From Thermoplasmata archaeon (GTDB lineage: Archaea; Thermoplasmatota; E2; DHVEG-1), in assembly GCA_020054495.1 (NCBI GenBank), contig JAHWGK010000007.1, positions 1 through 64,000 on the forward strand: DNA of 64,000 nt, in the 5' to 3' direction. A model generated the notes under the pieces. The model made no database searches and was not told the origin of the DNA. It saw only the letters and a program-made list of their open reading frames with translations. Positions within the stretch are counted from its first letter, which is position 1, and each line of letters starts with the position of its first letter. A program made the position numbers and the translations under genes. Positions 60,831 to 64,000 of the stretch are shown one piece after another.

Positions 60831-61105
60831 CCTTTCAAATAATTATTTCAGAAGAACTCAAAAAGAAATTAGCAGTTCTTAAAAGAAAAGATAAAACTAC
60901 TTATGCTACATTAAAAAAGAAAATTTTTCAAATTACCTCATCTGATAAAAACTCAATTGAACATTTCAAAAATCTAAGAGGAAATTTGAGTAATTTTAAA
61001 AGAGTACATATTGGTGGTTTTGTACTCATCTTCAGAATCAAAGACAACACTATTATTTTTGAAGAATTTGAACATCATGACAAAGTTTATAAAAAAAGAC
61101 AGTAG
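60827..61105 (+). CDS. RelE/ParE-type toxin
   Basis: MTFQIIISEELKKKLAVLKRKDKTTYATLKKKI...HFKNLRGNLSNFKRVHIGGFVLIFRIKDNTIIFEEFEHHDKVYKK. Confidence 0.85.
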   Translation: MTFQIIISEELKKKLAVLKRKDKTTYATLKKKIFQITSSDKNSIEHFKNLRGNLSNFKRVHIGGFVLIFRIKDNTIIFEEFEHHDKVYKKRQ

Positions 61106-61172
61106 GGGATTTTTAATATACATTTATCTGCGATTATTTCTTTATTTAACAAAAACTATAGATATAAGTTAT

Positions 61173-61232
61173 ATGGGCCAGGCCAGAATTGAACAGGCGA
61201 TCTCCGCGTTGTAAGCGCGACGTCATAAGCAC
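61173..61232 (-). pseudogene. truncated tRNA-Val (TAC) 3' portion
   Basis: Minus strand TTATGACGTCGCGCTTACAACGCGGAGATCGCCTGTTCAATTCTGGCCTGGCCCA; anticodon arm TCGCG-CTTACAA-CGCGG; 5' acceptor strand and D arm 5' side absent. Confidence 0.85.
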
Positions 61233-61251
61233 CATATATATTATACATCCA

Positions 61252-62481
61252 CTAAATCAAGTCAATGATATCTATAATTTCTATACTCGAGTCTTTTATT
61301 TTGATCTTTCTTTTATCAGGTACAAAAAGCAATTTCTTTTTAGCCTTTATTTTTTTAAGATTATTCTCAACTTCTTCAATATTAATTTTTTTACCCCATT
61401 TAACCTCTAAGGCAATTTCTGGTTTTTTAAATTTCAATAAGCAACCATCAACATCATAATCTTTTGCTTCAAAAAGAGCTTCTTCAAGATCATATTTTTC
61501 AGATATAAACTCTCTAATATTATCCTCAACTATTACTGGCATTATCTCATCAATTATCCTTTCAATTTCTTTTTCATTTAGTTTCCTTTCAGATATGTTA
61601 TATTTTTCATCTGCATAATAAAATATTCTTGATAATGGTGAAACATGTTTGTAAACAAGTTTATTTTTACCATATACTTTCATTCTTTTTATAATTCCAA
61701 ATTCCATTAAATTTTTCAAATATTGTTGTATTAAACTAGGATCATCTTTTTTTAATAATTTTCTCGAAAATAAGTAGCTAGATATTTCACCTGAAACTGT
61801 TTTACCATTTGCAATTGCTCTTAAAACACCTTCATAAACAGCTGAAATATTTCTTTCTTCTTCAACAAATATTTCCCCAATTAATGCTGGAACGGTCTTT
61901 ACACTATACATAATAATTCTTGCAATTATTTTCCTTGGATCTTCTTTCTCATCAAAATATTCTATCATTAAAGGTTCTCTTAGAAGGATAGCCATCTCCA
62001 ACAATTGTTTCTTATCCATCTTATACTTTTTTAGATGTTTTAAAGTATCTTTCAAATTGATTATTGAAATAGGAACCTCTGCAAAAAAACCAAGTATTGG
62101 TGATTTAGACGAAAATAGTTTTTTTGAAAGATATAAAGTTGAAGAAAGCAAAATGAGTTTTCCACGTTTTTCTGTGTAGTGAATAAAATCAAAAAAACCG
62201 TCATCTAATCGATGGAACTCATCTATTGCTATAGTTTTTTCATTTGATAGTTCCCTTTCAATTAATGTTGTAAAAGTATCATATGTTATCTCTTTTCTGT
62301 CTTTTTTTGAAAGTATACTACGATCTCTTTTTACAAAGAAGTATTCGTCATATTTTAAAAAATTTTCAACGAGAAATGTTTTCCCAGTTTTTCTTCTGCC
62401 AAATATCAAAAGCCATTTTTTTATCTTTTTGATATTATTAACCTCAAATCTTTCTATAATCATCATAAGTATAATGGTCAT
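61252..62481 (-). CDS. archaeal ATPase (PF01637/DUF234-like)
   Basis: LLIFGRRKTGKTFLVENFLK Walker A; TIAIDEFHRLDDGFFDFIHY; C-terminal nuclease-like DVDGCLLKFKKPEIALEVKWGKK. Confidence 0.88.
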   Translation of the reverse strand: MTIILMMIIERFEVNNIKKIKKWLLIFGRRKTGKTFLVENFLKYDEYFFVKRDRSILSKKDRKEITYDTFTTLIERELSNEKTIAIDEFHRLDDGFFDFIHYTEKRGKLILLSSTLYLSKKLFSSKSPILGFFAEVPISIINLKDTLKHLKKYKMDKKQLLEMAILLREPLMIEYFDEKEDPRKIIARIIMYSVKTVPALIGEIFVEEERNISAVYEGVLRAIANGKTVSGEISSYLFSRKLLKKDDPSLIQQYLKNLMEFGIIKRMKVYGKNKLVYKHVSPLSRIFYYADEKYNISERKLNEKEIERIIDEIMPVIVEDNIREFISEKYDLEEALFEAKDYDVDGCLLKFKKPEIALEVKWGKKINIEEVENNLKKIKAKKKLLFVPDKRKIKIKDSSIEIIDIIDLI

Positions 62482-62536
62482 TATACTTTTTATATTTTTC
62501 TACCTAAACATTAAAAACCAAAAGAAAACAAGTTAG

Positions 62537-62548
62537 ATGGGCCAGGCC
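62537..62548. repeat. tRNA-Val 3'-end direct repeat, copy 3 (ATGGGCCAGGCC)
   Basis: AAGTTAgATGGGCCAGGCC vs AAGTTAtATGGGCCAGGCC at 61166-61184. Confidence 0.7.
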
Positions 62549-62629
62549 GGAGTTATTTCTATCAACAGGTAAAACAATGTCAACCTAACCCTATTTTTAC
62601 CTGTTGGTTGACGTATGGAGGTAATAATA

Positions 62630-62779
62630 ATGTGTAATTTAAATACTGCGATTAGAGTGGATGCTAAACGATATAAAATACCAAATAAACAATTATTCAT
62701 TCTACATGAATTACATCACCAAGAAAATGGCAATCGTAAACCAAGAAATCTTGCAGATCTATTAGATACAATCATATAA
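62630..62779 (+). CDS. small hypothetical protein, 49 aa
   Basis: MCNLNTAIRVDAKRYKIPNKQLFILHELHHQENGNRKPRNLADLLDTII; SD GGAGGT. Confidence 0.55.
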   Translation: MCNLNTAIRVDAKRYKIPNKQLFILHELHHQENGNRKPRNLADLLDTII

Positions 62780-62795
62780 AAATCAAGGTTTTGAT

Positions 62796-63155
62796 ATGAA
62801 TGATAAGTCAATTTACAATCAAATGACAAAGGCCGAAAAAGAAGTTGCTGAATTGTTAAAGACTTTAGGTATTAAATGGTCATATGAGCATCCAGTTTTT
62901 GTGTGGGATGAAAATAAGAGGCCAAGAGTTTGGGCACCAGACTTTTTTCTCGTTCAATTTGGAGTTTATCTTGAAGTTTGTGGTTCAGAAAAATTTGATT
63001 ATAATTATAGAAGAAAGATATTTGATAACAATGGATATGATGTGATTTTTTTACATTTATATAAGGAAAAATATAAGTGGATTTACCATCTTTTAAGTTA
63101 TCTTGATAGAATTATCAGATGCAGATATCGTAAATTAAATGAAATCCTCAAATAG
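62796..63155 (+). CDS. restriction-endonuclease-like (PD-(D/E)XK/Vsr-like) protein
   Basis: MTKAEKEVAELLKTLGIKWSYEHPVFVWDENKRPRVWAPDFFLVQFGVYLEVCG. Confidence 0.7.
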   Translation: MNDKSIYNQMTKAEKEVAELLKTLGIKWSYEHPVFVWDENKRPRVWAPDFFLVQFGVYLEVCGSEKFDYNYRRKIFDNNGYDVIFLHLYKEKYKWIYHLLSYLDRIIRCRYRKLNEILK

Positions 63156-63202
63156 GTGAATAGAGAACAATAATAATAGTACATAGCTTTGTAATAAAAG
63201 TC

Positions 63203-64000
63203 TTATTTTAAAAAGAGTAAAAGTTTTTGTAACATTGGGAATTGTTCAAGAACCTGATACAACAATCCTATACTTGTTTCTTTATTTCTAGGCATTGATA
63301 CCGTTAGTTCACCCCAAGGACCTTCATCATCATATATATCCTTTGCTTTACATTTGATTGTATAATTACCTTGATTTGACCATGTGTGTGATTTAGTAAT
63401 TATTATACCAGAATTATAGGGTCCAATCCATCCAGTGTTAGTATTATCATCCCAATCTATGTAATACCAAATATGTAATCCTTCTGGATCATTTGAAGTA
63501 AATGTATAAGGATAAGATGTTCCAGCATTCCCATTAATAGGTCCATTAATATCAGGTTGAGATGGGGGTGAGTTACCATCTTGTATCCAAGCCCAAGTAG
63601 TATCATCAGTTGAGTTTCCACTATCATCTATAACTGTTAAGGTAACTGTATAATTCCCAGGCGCTGTATAAGTATGTTGTGGGTTTTGTTCATCTGAATT
63701 AAAAGTATCTCCAAAATCCCAATGAAAAGTATAAGGAGAGTTCCCACCCTCTGCATGCCCCTCAAATTGAACAGGTTCATTTATTAATCCATAGTATGGT
63801 CCGTTTGCATCAGCTTCAAGTTCCCCTACACTAAATGCATATAAATAATGGCCTCTAGAACCTATATAAACTGTTCCATCTTCACCAATTGCAGGAGCAG
63901 ATTCACAATCACCGATAGATTTTCTCCATTTTTCATTTCCATTAGAATTAAAAGCAATTATTTCTTCGCCTTCACTTATCCCAACATAAATAGTTCCGTC
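63203..64000 (-). CDS. secreted PQQ-repeat/PKD protein (5' end beyond window) with novel C-terminal tail
   Basis: Minus frame: DGTIYVGISEGEEIIAFNSNGNEKWRKSIGD..., PKD repeats, ends MPRNKETSIGLLYQVLEQFPMLQKLLLFLK; not in ORF track. Confidence 0.8.
   Translation of the reverse strand, partial: DGTIYVGISEGEEIIAFNSNGNEKWRKSIGDCESAPAIGEDGTVYIGSRGHYLYAFSVGELEADANGPYYGLINEPVQFEGHAEGGNSPYTFHWDFGDTFNSDEQNPQHTYTAPGNYTVTLTVIDDSGNSTDDTTWAWIQDGNSPPSQPDINGPINGNAGTSYPYTFTSNDPEGLHIWYYIDWDDNTNTGWIGPYNSGIIITKSHTWSNQGNYTIKCKAKDIYDDEGPWGELTVSMPRNKETSIGLLYQVLEQFPMLQKLLLFLK

Noticed and set aside
1-64000. CRISPR arrays, rRNA genes, complete IS elements
   Set aside because: No regularly spaced repeats, rRNA-like tracts or transposase/integrase coding noticed.

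Overview
AT-rich archaeal chromosome segment. Gene content (SMC/ScpA/ScpB, RadA, Alba, LSm, L37e, SepF, PUA protein, HflX, archaeal-type kinases, TATA-box promoters) suggests a Thermoplasmatota-like archaeon; the lineage is inference. The window is mostly ordinary core genes, with two complete tRNAs (Arg-TCG, Phe-GAA). It also has a secretome-rich component: gingipain-like C25 peptidase, serpin, papain-like/DUF2135 protein, PKD proteins. The most interesting items are: (1) a shared C-terminal tail (PR-x-K...LLE[QR]FP...LL) on three otherwise different secreted proteins, alongside a PGF-CTERM protein; (2) an accessory region at 58.47-62.55 kb punctuated by three copies of a tRNA-Val 3'-end sequence, one still attached to a truncated tRNA, framing toxin-antitoxin, ATPase and nuclease cargo; (3) two tandem structured-RNA candidates at 361-651 with a conserved closing stem and a co-varying inner stem; (4) a free-standing mtrA-mtrH-core methionine synthase operon; (5) a radical-SAM/UbiA-like/sulfotransferase/CapK-like candidate biosynthetic cluster; (6) three genes whose best start codons look non-canonical (CTG, ATA, ATT); (7) a 94-bp MITE-like element with 9-bp target duplication upstream of radA. 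No CRISPR array, rRNA or complete transposase was seen. All family assignments are by reading the translations; no searches were run.
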